In this document: piece by piece, positions 24,345 through 35,159 of the stretch
How positions within the stretch are numbered: position 1 is the first letter of the stretch
Layout: every line of letters starts with the position of its first letter
Assembly: GCA_002007465.1 (NCBI GenBank)
Contig: LNAC01000750.1
Span: 819,956 to 883,955, forward strand
Direction of reading: 5' to 3'
Length of the DNA: 64,000 bases
From: Ailurus styani
Taxonomy: Eukaryota; Chordata; Mammalia; Carnivora; Ailuridae
The notes under the pieces: generated by a model
Database searches by the model: none
Told to the model about the DNA's origin: nothing
Seen by the model: only the letters and a program-made list of their open reading frames with translations
Program-made: the position numbers and the translations under genes

Positions 24345-26085
24345 AATCTTGTCACATAATATAAGTGAAATCATACAATATAGCCCTTCTCTGTCTGGCT
24401 TAGCATAATGTTTTCAAGATCCATTCATGTTGTAATATTTATCAAAATTTTGTTCCTTTTTATGGCTGAATAATAGCCCATCATAAGCATATACCGCAGC
24501 TTTGTTTATCCTAACATTCTTTGATGAACACTTAAGTTGTTTTTGGCTATTGGGAATAATGATGTTATAAACACCAGGATACAAACACTTGTTCAAGTCC
24601 CTGCTTTCAATTCTTTTGGATATGTACCAAGGAATAGAATTGCTGGGTTCTATGTTTAACTTTTTGAGGAACTGGCAAACTTTCCCATACTACATGTGCC
24701 ATTTTTACATTCCAGTCAACAATGCTTGAGGGTTCCAAATTCTTCATATCCTCACTAACATATTTTGTTTTCCATCTTCTTCATTATAATCATCCTGATA
24801 GGTGAAAAGTGGTAACTCATGCTTTTGATTTGCATTTCCCTGAGACTAATGATATTAATCATCTCTTCATGTTCTTATTGGCCATTTGTGTATTATCTTT
24901 GGAGAAATATCTATTCAAGTCCTTTGCTTATTTTTGAATTGGGTTCTTTTTTGATTATTGTTAAATTGCAGGAGCTCTTTATACATTCTGGACATGAGTC
25001 CCTTATAAGATATATGATTTGCAAATATTTCCTCTTATTTTATAGGTTATTTGCTTTCTTGATAGTATATTTTGATGACGCTCTCTTAATCTTGATGAAG
25101 TACGATTTATCTATTTTTTTTCTTTTGTTGCCTGTATTTTTGGTGTCATATCCATAAAATAGTTGCCAAATCCAATGGTGTAAAGATTTCCCCCAATGTT
25201 TTCTCTTCAGAGTTTTATAGTTTTAGCTCTTAAGTTTAGGTCTTTGATCGATCTTGAGTTAATTTTGTGCATAGTGTGAGTTAATTTTGTGCACTTTATT
25301 CTTTTACATGTGGATACCCAGTTTTCTCAAAACCATTTGTTGAAAATACTGTCCTTTCCCTTATTGAATGGTCATTTTCAACAAAAATTGAAAATGTGAT
25401 ATTATCATTTTATATGTGTGAGAATTTATGTGAGAATTTATTTCTGGGCTCTCCATTCTATTTCATTCTTTTATATGTCCATCCTTATGCCAGTACCATG
25501 CTGTTTTAATTACTGTAGCATTGTAGTAAGTTTTTGGAGTCAGGAAGTGTGAGTCCTTCAACTTTATTTTTCTTTTTCATAATTGTTTTGTCTATTCAGG
25601 GCCCCTTGCCTGAATATGAATTTGAAGATTGATTTTTCCATTTTTGTGGAAAAGGATACTGAAATTTTGATAGGGATGGCATTGAACCTGTACATTACTT
25701 CAGATAGTACCAACATCTTAACAATATTAAGTCTTTTTATCCATGAACATAGGTGCTTTTTTATTTAGTTATCTTCTTTAATTTCTTCCAACAATATTTT
25801 GTAGTTTTTAGTGTACTTTCACTTCCTCAGCAAGATTGATTGTAAGCACTTAATTCTTTTAGATATTACTGTAAATGAATGGATTTCTTAACTTCCTTTT
25901 GGGATTTTTCATTGCTAATGTATGGAAACATAACTGATTTTTGTGTGCACAACTTTACTGACTTTGTTTATGCACTCTAATAATGTTCTTGTGGATTCTT
26001 TGGTATTTTTTTATATATAGAATCATGTCATCTGTGAATAGAGATAGTTTACTTCTTCCTTTCTAGCTTTGGAAATTTTACTTCT
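24345..26085 (-). mobile_element. Old L1M 3' half (antisense)
   Basis: Continuous antisense ancient L1. It has a 3'UTR-like start ('AAGTGAAATCATACAATATAG', 'GCATAATGTTTTCAAGATCCATTCATG'), then degraded ORF2 through to the RT region near 26030 ('ATCATGTCATCTGTGAATAG', the complement of the FADD-type active site region). Many stops; no gene. Confidence 0.7.
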
Positions 26086-26089
26086 AATA

Positions 26090-26210
26090 TTTTATTTTAA
26101 TTCTAGTTTCATTAACATAGTGTTATCACTTTCAGGTGTACAATATAGTGATTCAACAATTCTATACATCATCCAGGGCGTATCATAACAAGTGCTCTTA
26201 ATATTTTAAA
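26090..26210 (-). mobile_element. Antisense L1 3'-end fragment
   Basis: 'TTTCATTAACATAGTGTTATCACTTTCAGG' and 'ATACATCATCCAGGGCGTATCA' fit the antisense end of a carnivore L1. Short. Confidence 0.6.
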
Positions 26211-26376
26211 GCAATAGAGATCACGACTTACATAACTGCAAAAAACAAAACCAAAACCAAAAAACCCACCACTACAATTTTGAACATCAAAAAGTAGCAT
26301 TGGCTCTGATTCTGCAGGTGATTGAATTCTTATAGCTTTATACATTTATTTTATTTTTTTATTTGTTTTGTTTTGT

Positions 26377-26573
26377 TTTTTTAAAAAGATTTTATTTATT
26401 TATTTGACAGAGAGAGAGAGAGATCACAAGTAGGCAGAGAGGCAGGCAGAGTGAGGAGGAAGCAGGCTCCTTGCCCAGCAGGGAGTGTGATGTGGGGCTC
26501 GATCCCAGGACCCTGAGATCATGACCTGAGCCAAAGGCAGAGGCTTTAACCCACTGAGCCACCCAGTCACCCC
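26377..26573 (-). mobile_element. Mustelid-type Can-SINE (minus strand)
   Basis: From 'TTTTTAAAAAGATTTTATTTATT' to 'GAGCCACCCAGTCACCCC', with the internal signature CAAGTAGGCAGAGAGGCAGG that marks the youngest-looking SINEs of this window (also at 37735 and 43589). Confidence 0.92.
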
Positions 26574-26580
26574 TATTTTA

Positions 26581-26755
26581 TTTTTTAAAAGATTTTATTT
26601 ATTTGACAGAGAGAGAGACAGCACAAGCATGGGGAGCAGCAAGCAGAGAGAGAGGGAGAAACAGGTTCCCCACTAAGCAAGGAGCAAAATGCAGAACTCA
26701 ATCCCAGGACCCTTGGAGGCAGCCACTTAATGACTAAGCCATCCCAGGTGCCCCG
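26581..26755 (-). mobile_element. Can-SINE (minus strand), adjacent to the previous one
   Basis: From 'TTTTTTAAAAGATTTTATTTATTTGACAG' to 'GCCATCCCAGGTGCCCC'. A short internal deletion after 'CCCAGGACCC' removes the 'ATCATGACCTGAG' box. It abuts the SINE at 26377-26573, a head-to-tail pair in the OR 5' flank. Confidence 0.88.
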
Positions 26756-27193
26756 ATCTTTCTACATTTAAAAGAATTTTGCAATGAAACTTTCTTTCTT
26801 GGGGAAAAAATGAAAGAAAAAATGAGATGCTTACCAGAAAGGGCAACAATCACAGATATTACTAAGACAATGAAACCAAGCTACATGAGTTTTCTCTAAT
26901 GAAGAGGTTAGTAGTTTATTGTTGGGTTTAACCAACATTTTAATGTTGATTTAACCATTTATTTTCACCGACCAGCAGTTATGTAAATCCATGGGAGAAC
27001 CCTGGGTCTGGACTGGCTGGATTTGATGAGTGAGAAGTTGTGATCTCTGAAGATTTTCCTACACAACTCCCTCCACAGTTCAGACTATCCTATATCCAAA
27101 ATTATTTTATATGACCTTGCAAGTTAATTCTAATTTGGGGTGCTCTTTGTACATTCTCATTATGGCTTTATGTTTCCTCATTGTTTTATAGCT
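26756..27193. other. 5' flank of the intact OR gene
   Basis: From about 26900 this flank matches the flank of the third OR copy (about 49480-49763) with roughly 5-10% differences. It includes 'CCAGCAGTTATGTAAATCCATGGGAG' and the whole 27090-27190 stretch. The duplication that made these two genes therefore included at least 280 bp of upstream DNA. No promoter can be placed; OR promoters usually lie at upstream non-coding exons. Confidence 0.7.
27172..27191 (+). promoter_or_regulatory. Probable splice acceptor just before the OR start codon
   Basis: A pyrimidine-rich run ending in TTGTTTTATAG places AG at 27190-27191, two bases before ATG 27194. OR genes usually have an uninterrupted coding exon preceded by spliced 5'UTR exons, so this probably marks the 5' edge of the coding exon. 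The same site is present before the third copy (49742-49761). Confidence 0.6.
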
Positions 27194-28153
27194 ATGACAC
27201 CATTTGAAATGAATAACCAAACAGATGTCATGGAATTCATCTTCTTGGGATTTTCCAATCACCCCAAACTACAGGGTCTGTTTTTCCTGGTTTTCTTGAT
27301 CATTTATCTGACAACACTCCTGGGGAACATGTTCATAATAACAGCCACTAGAATCAGTCTTGCTCTCCACACACCAATGTATTATTTCCTCAGCAACCTG
27401 AGTTTCTTGGACATTTGCTATACATCTACCACCATCCCAGTCATGCTGGTGAACTTCTTTCGGGAGAAGAAGACCATCTCATATGAGGGCTGCCTTTCCC
27501 AGACTTTCTTCCTTGTGACATGCACTGGCACTGAGGGTGTCTTATTGGCTGCTATGGCTTATGACCGCTATGTAGCCATTTGCCACCCTCTTCAATATCC
27601 AGTCCTCATGAGTGTGAAGGTCTGTGTTTTTTTGGTGACTGGGTCCTGGCTATGTGGGCTGGTGAATTCTGTGACACACACGGTGCTGGCAGCCACACTC
27701 AATCTCTGTGGGCCCAACCAAATCAGTCACTTTCTCTGTGACATTCCACTGCTCCTAAAACTCTCCTGCTCAGATACCTCTCTAAATGAATCTGTGCTCC
27801 ATGTGGCCAGTGCCACCATTGGCCTGAGTCCCTCCCTTTTTACTGGAGTGTCCTACATACTCATCATCTCTGCCATTCTTAGGATTCCCTCTGCTCAGGG
27901 TAAGAACAAGGCCTTCTCTACCTGTGCATCCCACCTTACTGTGGTAGTGGTCTTCTTTGGAGCAGCCAATTTCAATTATGACAGAACCAACACAGGCTAC
28001 AAACTGGACATGGATATCCTGGTTTCTGTGTTCTTCTGTATCATAACCCCTATGCTGAACCCCATCATATACAGCCTGAGAAACAAGGAGGTCAAGGGTG
28101 CCCTGAGGAAGCTAGCTAGGGAACATGTGTCCTCTAATGAGATCAGCAATTAG
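27194..28153 (+). CDS. Olfactory receptor (class II), intact single-exon gene
   Basis: Seven-transmembrane odorant receptor of the rhodopsin-like GPCR family. In olfactory neurons such receptors couple to G-olf; the ligand cannot be predicted. From ATG 27194 it is 319 aa, normal for ORs. An in-frame ATG at 27140 lies before the acceptor-like AG and probably in intron. A start at 27209 (MNNQTDV) is also possible. Visible features: N-glycosylation sequon NQT (8-10); TM1 'GN' (44-45); 'LHTPMYYFLSNLSFLD' (58-73); conserved Cys100; 'MAYDRYVAIC' (121-130); extracellular-loop Cys172, 182 and 192; 'SYILIISAILRI' (220-231); 'KAFSTCASHL' (239-248); 'PMLNPIIYSLRN' (286-297). No lesion is seen. It is flanked by an older OR pseudogene and a near-identical damaged copy. 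Family-level naming is not safe by eye; it resembles tetrapod-type families such as 5 or 8. Confidence 0.95.
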   Translation: MTPFEMNNQTDVMEFIFLGFSNHPKLQGLFFLVFLIIYLTTLLGNMFIITATRISLALHTPMYYFLSNLSFLDICYTSTTIPVMLVNFFREKKTISYEGCLSQTFFLVTCTGTEGVLLAAMAYDRYVAICHPLQYPVLMSVKVCVFLVTGSWLCGLVNSVTHTVLAATLNLCGPNQISHFLCDIPLLLKLSCSDTSLNESVLHVASATIGLSPSLFTGVSYILIISAILRIPSAQGKNKAFSTCASHLTVVVVFFGAANFNYDRTNTGYKLDMDILVSVFFCIITPMLNPIIYSLRNKEVKGALRKLAREHVSSNEISN

Positions 28154-28185
28154 GTAAAGTTTTCATTCTGAAAAATTTCTTACAC

Positions 28186-28191
28186 AATAAA
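28186..28191 (+). terminator. Candidate polyadenylation signal of the OR gene
   Basis: AATAAA lies 33 bp after the stop codon, in 'TACACAATAAAAACATGAGC'. It is a canonical hexamer, but the position gives a very short 3'UTR. OR transcripts often use sites further downstream, so usage is uncertain. Confidence 0.45.
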
Positions 28192-28329
28192 AACATGAGC
28201 CTTCTATCTGCAATTATAATAGTGTTCTCTATATAGTATCTTCTGATAACTGTAATGCTCCATTCCACCAGGACAGCCAGGTACACCTGTGCCAAGCATT
28301 TCACACATTGTAATCTCAAATTTCCTGTG

Positions 28330-28405
28330 TTCTCCAAACCACTGATATGAACACATTTTCATAATCCACCACCCCTGAAAAAAAAAATCCAGTACCCACA
28401 TATTT
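28330..28405 (-). mobile_element. Left remnant of an older L1 split by the full-length L1
   Basis: 'TTTTCATAATCCACCACCCCTG' continues after the inserted L1 as 'CCATATTTGCCCAATTTAG...' (35160 onward), giving an antisense old L1M/HAL1 3' end when the insertion and one TSD copy are ignored. Confidence 0.55.
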
Positions 28406-28419
28406 AAAAAAATCATCCC
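28406..28419. repeat. Target-site duplication, left copy
   Basis: AAAAAAATCATCCC, identical to 35146-35159. It is preceded by TATTT, so the nicked bottom strand reads TTTTTT/AAATA, a good L1 endonuclease site. Confidence 0.93.
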
Positions 28420-29692
28420 AAGAAGTGGCAAGATGGTGGAGGAGTAGGAGACCGATTATCATCAGGTCCCAGAAATTCACCCAGATAGCTATCAAACTAT
28501 CCTGAACACCTACAAATTCTACAGGAGATTGAAGAGAAGAAGAGCAGCGATTCTAGGAACAGAAAATCAACCACGTTCCAGAAGGTAGGACGTGCGGAGA
28601 AGTGAATCTGAAGCGATGGGAAGCTAGACCTGGGGGGTGGGGCCGGCTCCCGGCAAGTGAGCAAGCAGTGGAGCACAGACTTGGAACAGACTTAGAAGTC
28701 GTCTCCACTGAGGGATGTCGCCCCAGAGGCCAAGCGGGGGTGAAGCCCTTGTGGGGACAGTGTGGTTTCAGGACCCACAGGGACACAAAAAGACCAGGGG
28801 TGTCTGAGTGTGACAGAGCTCCCAAGTATCAGAGAGAAGCCGATGGGAGAGATGGAGCCGAGCTGAGAAGATGTCTCTCTCCTCGGTGTTACCTCGAGCC
28901 ATGATCCGAAGCACAGTCGGGCCACTGCTCTGTGAGCAGGGACCCCACAGGCGGCAGACCTGGAGAGACCCTCTCCTTCCTCCTCTGGGAGGAGCAGCGC
29001 AGGAGCAGCTGAAGGAATCTGCCAGGTTTGGAGATTCTAAATGGGGTTGCGGGCCAGAGATAGAGACACTCGGTCACAGGCCAGGTGATCTTGGAGAGTG
29101 GGTGGAGACCAGGAGATGGGAGAAATGGACTGCTTTGCTCTGAGGCACACTGAGGACTGAGGCCCCGAGCTCTCTGCTTCTTCCAGTTGGAGACTGGGAG
29201 CCACCATTTTCAGTTCCATCCACCAAAGCCCTACGGAAAGCATTCAGGGAACAAAAGCTCCCGAGAGCGAACCCGAGCTGATTACTTAGCCTGGCCCCTG
29301 GCAAGGGCAGTGCGAATCTGCCTTGGGCAGAGACACTTGAGAATCACAGCAATAGGCCCCTCCCCCAGAAGACCAGAAAAAACATCCAGCCAAAGTCAAG
29401 TTCGAGATTGCTGAGAATTGTGGGACTCCAGGCTAGGGGAAAGCAACAGAGAGAATTAATGGCTTTTCCCCCATGATTCTTTAGTCATTCAAAGTTAAAT
29501 TCTTTGAATTTTTTTCTTACTTTTTTCTTTTAAATTTTTTCCTTTTTCCTATTTTAACGTTTTTTAACTATTATATCTTATCAACACTTTTTAATCTTTT
29601 TAAATTTTCATTGTTATAATCATATTTTATCCCTTCATTGTATTTAACCTTATCTTTTGTTTACATATACGGTCTGTTCAATTCACCAGTCT

Positions 29693-29790
29693 AATAGATA
29701 GAGATAGAGATAAAGATAGAGATAGAGTCATAGACAGACATAGATATAGAAACAGAAATAGATAATATAGATATAGATATAGATATAGGA
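29693..29790. repeat. (GATA/GAGATA)n-like microsatellite in the L1 5'UTR
   Basis: An irregular run of GATAGA, GAGATA and TAGATA units near the 3' end of the L1 5'UTR, just before a T-rich stretch. Confidence 0.85.
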
Positions 29791-29985
29791 TTTTGTTTTA
29801 TTTATTTTGTTTTCTTTTGGGTTTTTTTTTTGTATGATTTTGTTTTTCTGTTTTCTGTTTTGTTCCCTCTTACTTTTTTCCCCCAGTTCCAGGTATCTTC
29901 TGAGTAGGTTAGTGTATATTTTTCTGGGGTCATTGCTACCCTTTACTATTTTGTTCTCTCATCTATCTATTCTTATCTGCATAAA

Positions 29986-30893
29986 ATGACAAGGCAGAAA
30001 AAATCAACACACACACAAAAAAGAACAAGAGACAGTAATGACAGGTAGGGACCTAAACAATGTGGACATTGGTAATATGACAGAACTAGAGTTCAGAATG
30101 ATGATTCTTAAGGTGCTGACTGGGCTCGAAAAAACCATGGAAGATAATAGAGAAGCCCTCTCTAGAGAAATAAAAATCCGTTTCAGAGAAATAAAAGAAC
30201 TAAAATCTTACCAAGCTGAAATCAAAAAAGCTATTAATGAGGTGCAATTGAAAATGGTGGCTCTTACTGCTAGGATAAATGAAACAGAAGACAGAATTAG
30301 TGATTTAGAAGACAAAATGTCAGAGAAGAAAGAAGAGGATGAGAAGAGAGACAAACAACTACTGGACCACGAGGAGAGAATTCGAGAGATAAGTGATACC
30401 ATAAGACGAAACAATATTAGAATAATTGGGATCCCAGAAGAGGAAGGGGGGCAGAAGGTATATTGGAGCAAATTATAATACAGAATTTCCCTAATTTGGC
30501 GAAAGGAACAAGCACCAAAATCCAGGAGGCACAGAGAACCCCCCTCAAAATCAATAAAAATAGGTCCACACCCCATCATCTAATAGTAAAACTTACAAGT
30601 CTTAGTGACAAAGAGAAAATCCTGAAAGCAGNCTGAAAGCACCTCAGGACAAGAGGTCTATAACATACAATGGTAGAAATATTAGACTGACAGCAGACCT
30701 ATCCACAGAGACCTGGCAGGCCAGAAAGAACAGGCATGATATATTCAGAGCACTAAACGAGAAAAATATGAAGCCAAGAATACTATATCTGCTAGGCTGT
30801 CATTGAAAATAGAAGGAGAGGTAAAAATCTTCCAGGACAAACAAAAACGAACCAAGCCAGCCCTACAGGAAATATCAAAAGGGGTCCTTTAAG
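29986..30893 (+). pseudogene. L1 ORF1 (coiled-coil RNA-binding protein), frameshifted
   Basis: ORF1p forms trimers and packages L1 RNA. The likely start is ATG 29986 ('MTRQKKSTHTQKRT'), which meets a stop near 30048. The body continues in another frame from about 30020 (open 30038-30478), so a one-base slip in the A-run near 30016-30022 is likely. The open part has the coiled coil ('MVALTARINETEDRISDLED', near 30253-30312) and the start of the RRM ('IRRNNIRIIGIPEEE'), then a stop. C-terminal homology resumes after 30632: 'RLTADLSTETWQARK' near 30690. It ends around 30893 with a small deletion near 30850. A single N at 30632 between two copies of 'CTGAAAGCA(G)' is an assembly flaw, so some lesions may not be real. 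Confidence 0.85.
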
Positions 30894-30971
30894 CAAAGAA
30901 AACCTAAAAGAAACATAGACCAGAAAGGAAGAAACATAATAGACAGTAACAGTCACCTTACAGGTAATACA

Positions 30972-33900
30972 ATGGCTCTAAATGCACATCTCTCAATAGT
31001 TACCCTGAATGTAAATGGACTAAATGCCCCAACTAAAAGACACAGGGTATCAGAATGGATAAAAAAAAAAAAAACAAGACCCATCGATACGTTGTCTACA
31101 AGAAACTCATCTTACAGGCAAAGACACTTCCATATTTAAAGTTAGGGGGTGGAAAACAATTTACCATGCCAATGGACATCAAAAGAAAACTGTAGTGGGA
31201 ATCCTTATATCAGATAAATTACATTTCAAGCCAAAGAATAACATAAGAGATGAGGAAGGACACTGTATCATACTTAAAGGATCTGTCCAACAAGAAGATC
31301 TAACAATTTTAGTATCTATACCCCTAACATGAGAGCAGCCAATTATATAAACCAATTAATAACAAAATCAAAGAAACACATTGACAAAGATACAACAATA
31401 CTAGGGGATTTTAACACCCCCCTTACTGAAATGGACAGATGATTGAAGCAAAAGATCAAGAAAGAAAGAAAGAAAGGCTTTAAATAACACACTAGACCAG
31501 TTGGACATCACAGATATATTCACAACATTCCATCCCAAAACAACAGAATACACATTCTTCTCTAGTGCACATGGAACATTCTCCAGAATAGACCATATTC
31601 TGGGTCACAAATCAGGTCTCAAGAGGTACCAAAAGATTGGGATCATTCCCTGTATATTTTCAGACCATAATGCTCTGAAACAAGAACTCAATCACAAGAG
31701 GAAAGTTGGAAAGAACTCAAGTACATGGAGGCTAAAGAACATCCTACTAAAGAATGAATGGGTCAGCCAGGAAATTAAGGAAGAATTTTAAAAATTCCTG
31801 GAAACAAGTGAAAATGAAAACACAACTGTTGAAAATCTTTGGGACACAGAAAAGCAGTCCTGAGAGGAATGTATATAGCAATACAAGCCTTTCTCAAGAA
31901 ACAAGAAAGGTCTCAAGTACACAACCTAACTCTACACCTACAAAAGCTAGAGAAAGAACAGCAAAGAAAGCCTACACCCAACAGGGGAAGAGAAATCATA
32001 AAGATCAGAGCAGAAATCAATGAAATAGAAAGCAAAAGAACAGTGGAACAAATCAATGAAACTAGGAGCTGGTTCTTTGAAAGAATTAATAAGATTGACA
32101 AACCCATGGCCAGACTTATCCAAAAGAAAAGAGAAAGGACTCAAATTAATAAAATCATGAATGAGAGAGGAGACATCACAACCAACACCAAAGAAATACA
32201 AACAATTCTAAGAACGTATTATGAGCAACTCTACACCAGCAAATTTGACAATCTGGAAGAAATGGATGCATACCTAGAGAAATATAAACTACCAAAACTG
32301 AGCCAGGAAGAAATTGAAGACCTGAATAGACCCATCACCAGTAAGGATATTGAAGCTGTCATCAAAAATCTCCCAATAAACAAGAGCCCAGAGCCAGACG
32401 GCTTCCCAGGGGAATTCTACCAAACATTTAAAGAATAATTGATACCTATTCTCCTGAAACTGTTCCAAAAAATAGAAATGGAAGGAAAACTTCCAAACTC
32501 ATTTTATGAGGCCAGCATTACTTTGATCCCCAAACCAGGCAAAGACCCCATCAAAAAGGAGAATTACAGACCAATATCCTTGATGAACATGGATGCAAAA
32601 ATCCTCAACAAAATACTAGCCAATAGGATCCAACAGCACATTAAAAGGACTATTCACCACGACCAAGTGGGNNNNNNNNNNNNNNNNNNNNNNNNNNNNN
32701 NNNNNNNNNNNNNNNNNNGCAAATCAATCAATGTGATACAAGACCTTAATAAAAGAAAAAACAAGAACCATGTGATCCTCTCAATAGATGCTGAAAAAGC
32801 ATTTGACAAAGTACAGCACACTTTCTTGATCAAAACTCTTCACAGTGTAGGCATAGAGGGTACATACCTCAATATCATCAAAGCCATCTATGAAAAACCC
32901 ACAGCGAATATCATTCTCAATGGAGAAAAACTGAGAGCTTTTCCCCTAAAGTCAGGAACACGGCAAGGCTGTCCACTATCACCACTGCTATTCAACATAG
33001 TACTAGAAGTCCTAGCCTCAGCAATCAGACAACAAAAAGAAATAAAAGGCATCCAGATCGGCAAGGAAGATGCCAAACTCTCACTCTTTGCAGATGATAT
33101 GATGCTTTATGTGGAAAACCCAAAAGACTCCATTCCAAAACTTCTAGCACTCATACAGGAATTCAGTCAAGTGTCAGGATATAAAATCAATGCACAGAAA
33201 TCAGTTGCATTTCTATATACCAACAACAAAACAGAAGAAAGAGAAATTAAAGAGTCAATCCCATTTACAATTGCACCCAAAACCATAAGATACCTAGGAA
33301 TAAACCTAACCAAAGAGGCAAAGAATCTGTATTCAGAAAACTATAAAGTACTCATGAAAGAAATTGAGGAAGACACAAAGAAGTGGAAAAACATTCCATG
33401 CTCATGGATGGGTATTCACAAATACTGTGAAAATGTCTGTTACCTAGAGCAATCTACATAATTTAATGCAATCCCCATCAAAATACCAGCAAACCATTTC
33501 AAAGAAATGGAACAAATAATCCTAAAATTTATATGGAACCAGAAAAGACCCCGAATAGCCAAAGGAATGTTGAAAAAAAAAAGCAANCATTGGCGACATC
33601 ACAATTCCAGACTTCAATCTCTATTACAAAGCTGTAATCATCCAGGCAATATGGTACTGTCACAACAACAGACACATAGATCAATGGAACAGAATAAAGA
33701 GCCCAGAAATGGACCCTCAACTCTATGGTCAACTAATCTTCGACAAAGCAGGAAAGAATGTCCAGTGGGAAAAAGACAGTCTCTTCAACAAATGGTGTTG
33801 GGAAAACTGGTCAGCCACATGCAGAACAATGAAACTGGATCATTTCCTGACACCACACACAAAAATAGACTCAAAATGGATAAAAGACTTCAATGTGAGG

Positions 33901-34851
33901 AAAGAATCCATCAAAATCCTTGAGGAGAACACAGGCAGCAACCTCTTCCACCTCAACCGCAGCAACTTCTTCCAAGGAACCTCACCAAAAGCAAGGGAAG
34001 CAAGGGCAAAAATGAACTATTGGGACTTCATCAAGATTAAAAGCTTTTGCACAGCAAAGGAAACAGTCAACAAAACCAAAAGACAACTGACAGAATGGGA
34101 GAAGATATTTGCAAATGACATATCAGATAAAGGGCTAGTATCCAAAATCTATAAAGAGCTTCTCAAACTCAACACCCATAAAACAAATAACCCAGTCAAG
34201 AAATGGGCAGAAGACATGAACAGACATTTCTCTAAAGAAGACATCCAGATGGCCAACAGAGACATGAGAAAGTGCTCAACATCACTCGGCATCAGGGAAA
34301 TACAAATCAAAACCACAGCGAGATACCACCTTACACCAGTCAGAATGGCTAAAATCAACAAGTCAGGAAATGACAGATGTTGGCGAGGTTGCGGAGAAAG
34401 GGGAACCCTCCTACACTGTTGGTGGGAATGCAAACTGGTGCAGCCACTCTGGAAAACAGTATGGAGATTCCTCAAAAAGTTGAAAATGGAGCTACCCTAC
34501 GACCCNTGTTCCTCAAAAAGTTGAAAATAGAGCTACCATTAGAGCCAGCAATCGCACTACTGGGTATTTACCCTAAAGATACAAAGGTAGTGATTCTCAG
34601 GGGCACGTGCACCCGAATGTTTATAGNGTATAGCAGCAATGTCCACAATAGTCAAACTATGGAAAGAACCTAGATGTCCACTAACAGATGAATGGATAAA
34701 GAAGATGTGGTATATATATACAATGGAATATTATGCAGCTATCAAAAGAAACGAAATCTTGCCATTNATGTGGATGGAACCAGAGGGTATTATGCTGAGC
34801 AAAATAAGTCAATCAGAGAAAGACAATTATCATATGATCTCTCTGATATGA
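30972..34851 (+). pseudogene. L1 ORF2 (endonuclease/reverse transcriptase), interrupted
   Basis: Endonuclease plus reverse transcriptase of target-primed retrotransposition. Start ATG 30972: 'MALNAHLSIVTLNVNGLNAP'. A shift occurs at the A-run near 31062-31074 ('EWIKK'). The endonuclease domain continues with 'DITDIFTTFHPKTTEYTFF' and 'GTFSRIDHILGHKSGL' (31501-31640). The RT frame is open 31839-33461 except for a TAA at 32436-32438 and a 47-N gap. Seen in it: '[16 protein letters not shown]', '[15 protein letters not shown]', '[18 protein letters not shown]' and the catalytic 'FADD' at 33087-33098. The C-terminal part (33709-34524) has '[11 protein letters not shown]' and the zinc-knuckle-type '[21 protein letters not shown]'. 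The end 'EKDNYHMISLI' stops at 34849-34851. Frame changes near 33461, 34500 and 34630 partly coincide with single Ns, so some may be assembly errors. Confidence 0.9.
32672..32718. other. Assembly gap (47 N) in the L1 RT domain
   Basis: A run of undetermined bases between 'CACGACCAAGTGGG' and 'GCAAATCAATCAATG'. Its size keeps the reading frame. Other single Ns in the same L1 are at 30632, 33587, 34506, 34627, 34767 and 35038; none occurs elsewhere in the window. Confidence 0.98.
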
Positions 34852-35145
34852 GGAACTGGAGGGTCAGGGCGGGGGTTTGTGGGGGGTAGGGAGGGAAAAA
34901 TAGTGAAAGATGGGATGGGGAAGGAGACAAACCATAAGAGACTCCTAATCTCACAAAACAAACTACTGAGGGTTACTGGGGGGTGGGAGGGTAGGGATAG
35001 GGTGGATGGGTTATGGACATTGGGGAGGGTTTGTGCTNGGACTTAGGGGAGGGTTTGTGCTATGGTGAATGCTGTGAAAGTTGTAAGCCTGATGATTCAC
35101 AGACCTGTACCCCTGGGGCAAATAATAAAAAATAAATGAAAAAAT

Positions 35146-35159
35146 AAAAAAATCATCCC
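35146..35159. repeat. Target-site duplication, right copy
   Basis: AAAAAAATCATCCC, identical to 28406-28419. It follows the L1 A-rich tail. Confidence 0.93.

Larger units (their letters stand above)
28420..35145 (+). mobile_element. Nearly full-length carnivore L1 (sense), about 6.7 kb
   Basis: Complete in outline: 5'UTR with the 'GGCAAGATGGTGGAGGAGTAGG' start and GC-rich body (28420-29985), ORF1 (29986-30893), ORF2 (30972-34851), and a 3'UTR with G-rich tract (34860-35010) ending in an A-rich tail. A perfect 14-bp TSD shows it is one insertion. Its 5'UTR closely matches the L1 beginning at 63482. It lies about 270 bp downstream of the intact OR, in the same orientation, and splits an older antisense L1. 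Frameshifts, stops and undetermined bases (32672-32718 plus single Ns) mean competence cannot be claimed. Frames in the GC-rich 5'UTR are not genes. Confidence 0.95.

Noticed and set aside
27140..27193. An N-terminal extension of the OR (MLFVHSHYG...)
   Set aside because: An acceptor-like TTTTATAG lies between it and the next ATG, and the typical OR N-terminus starts at MTPFEMNNQT or MNNQT.
28553..29414. A cluster of overlapping open frames on both strands in GC-rich sequence
   Set aside because: They lie inside the L1 5'UTR, share no protein features, and similar frames recur in the second L1 5'UTR at 63566-63847. GC content explains them.
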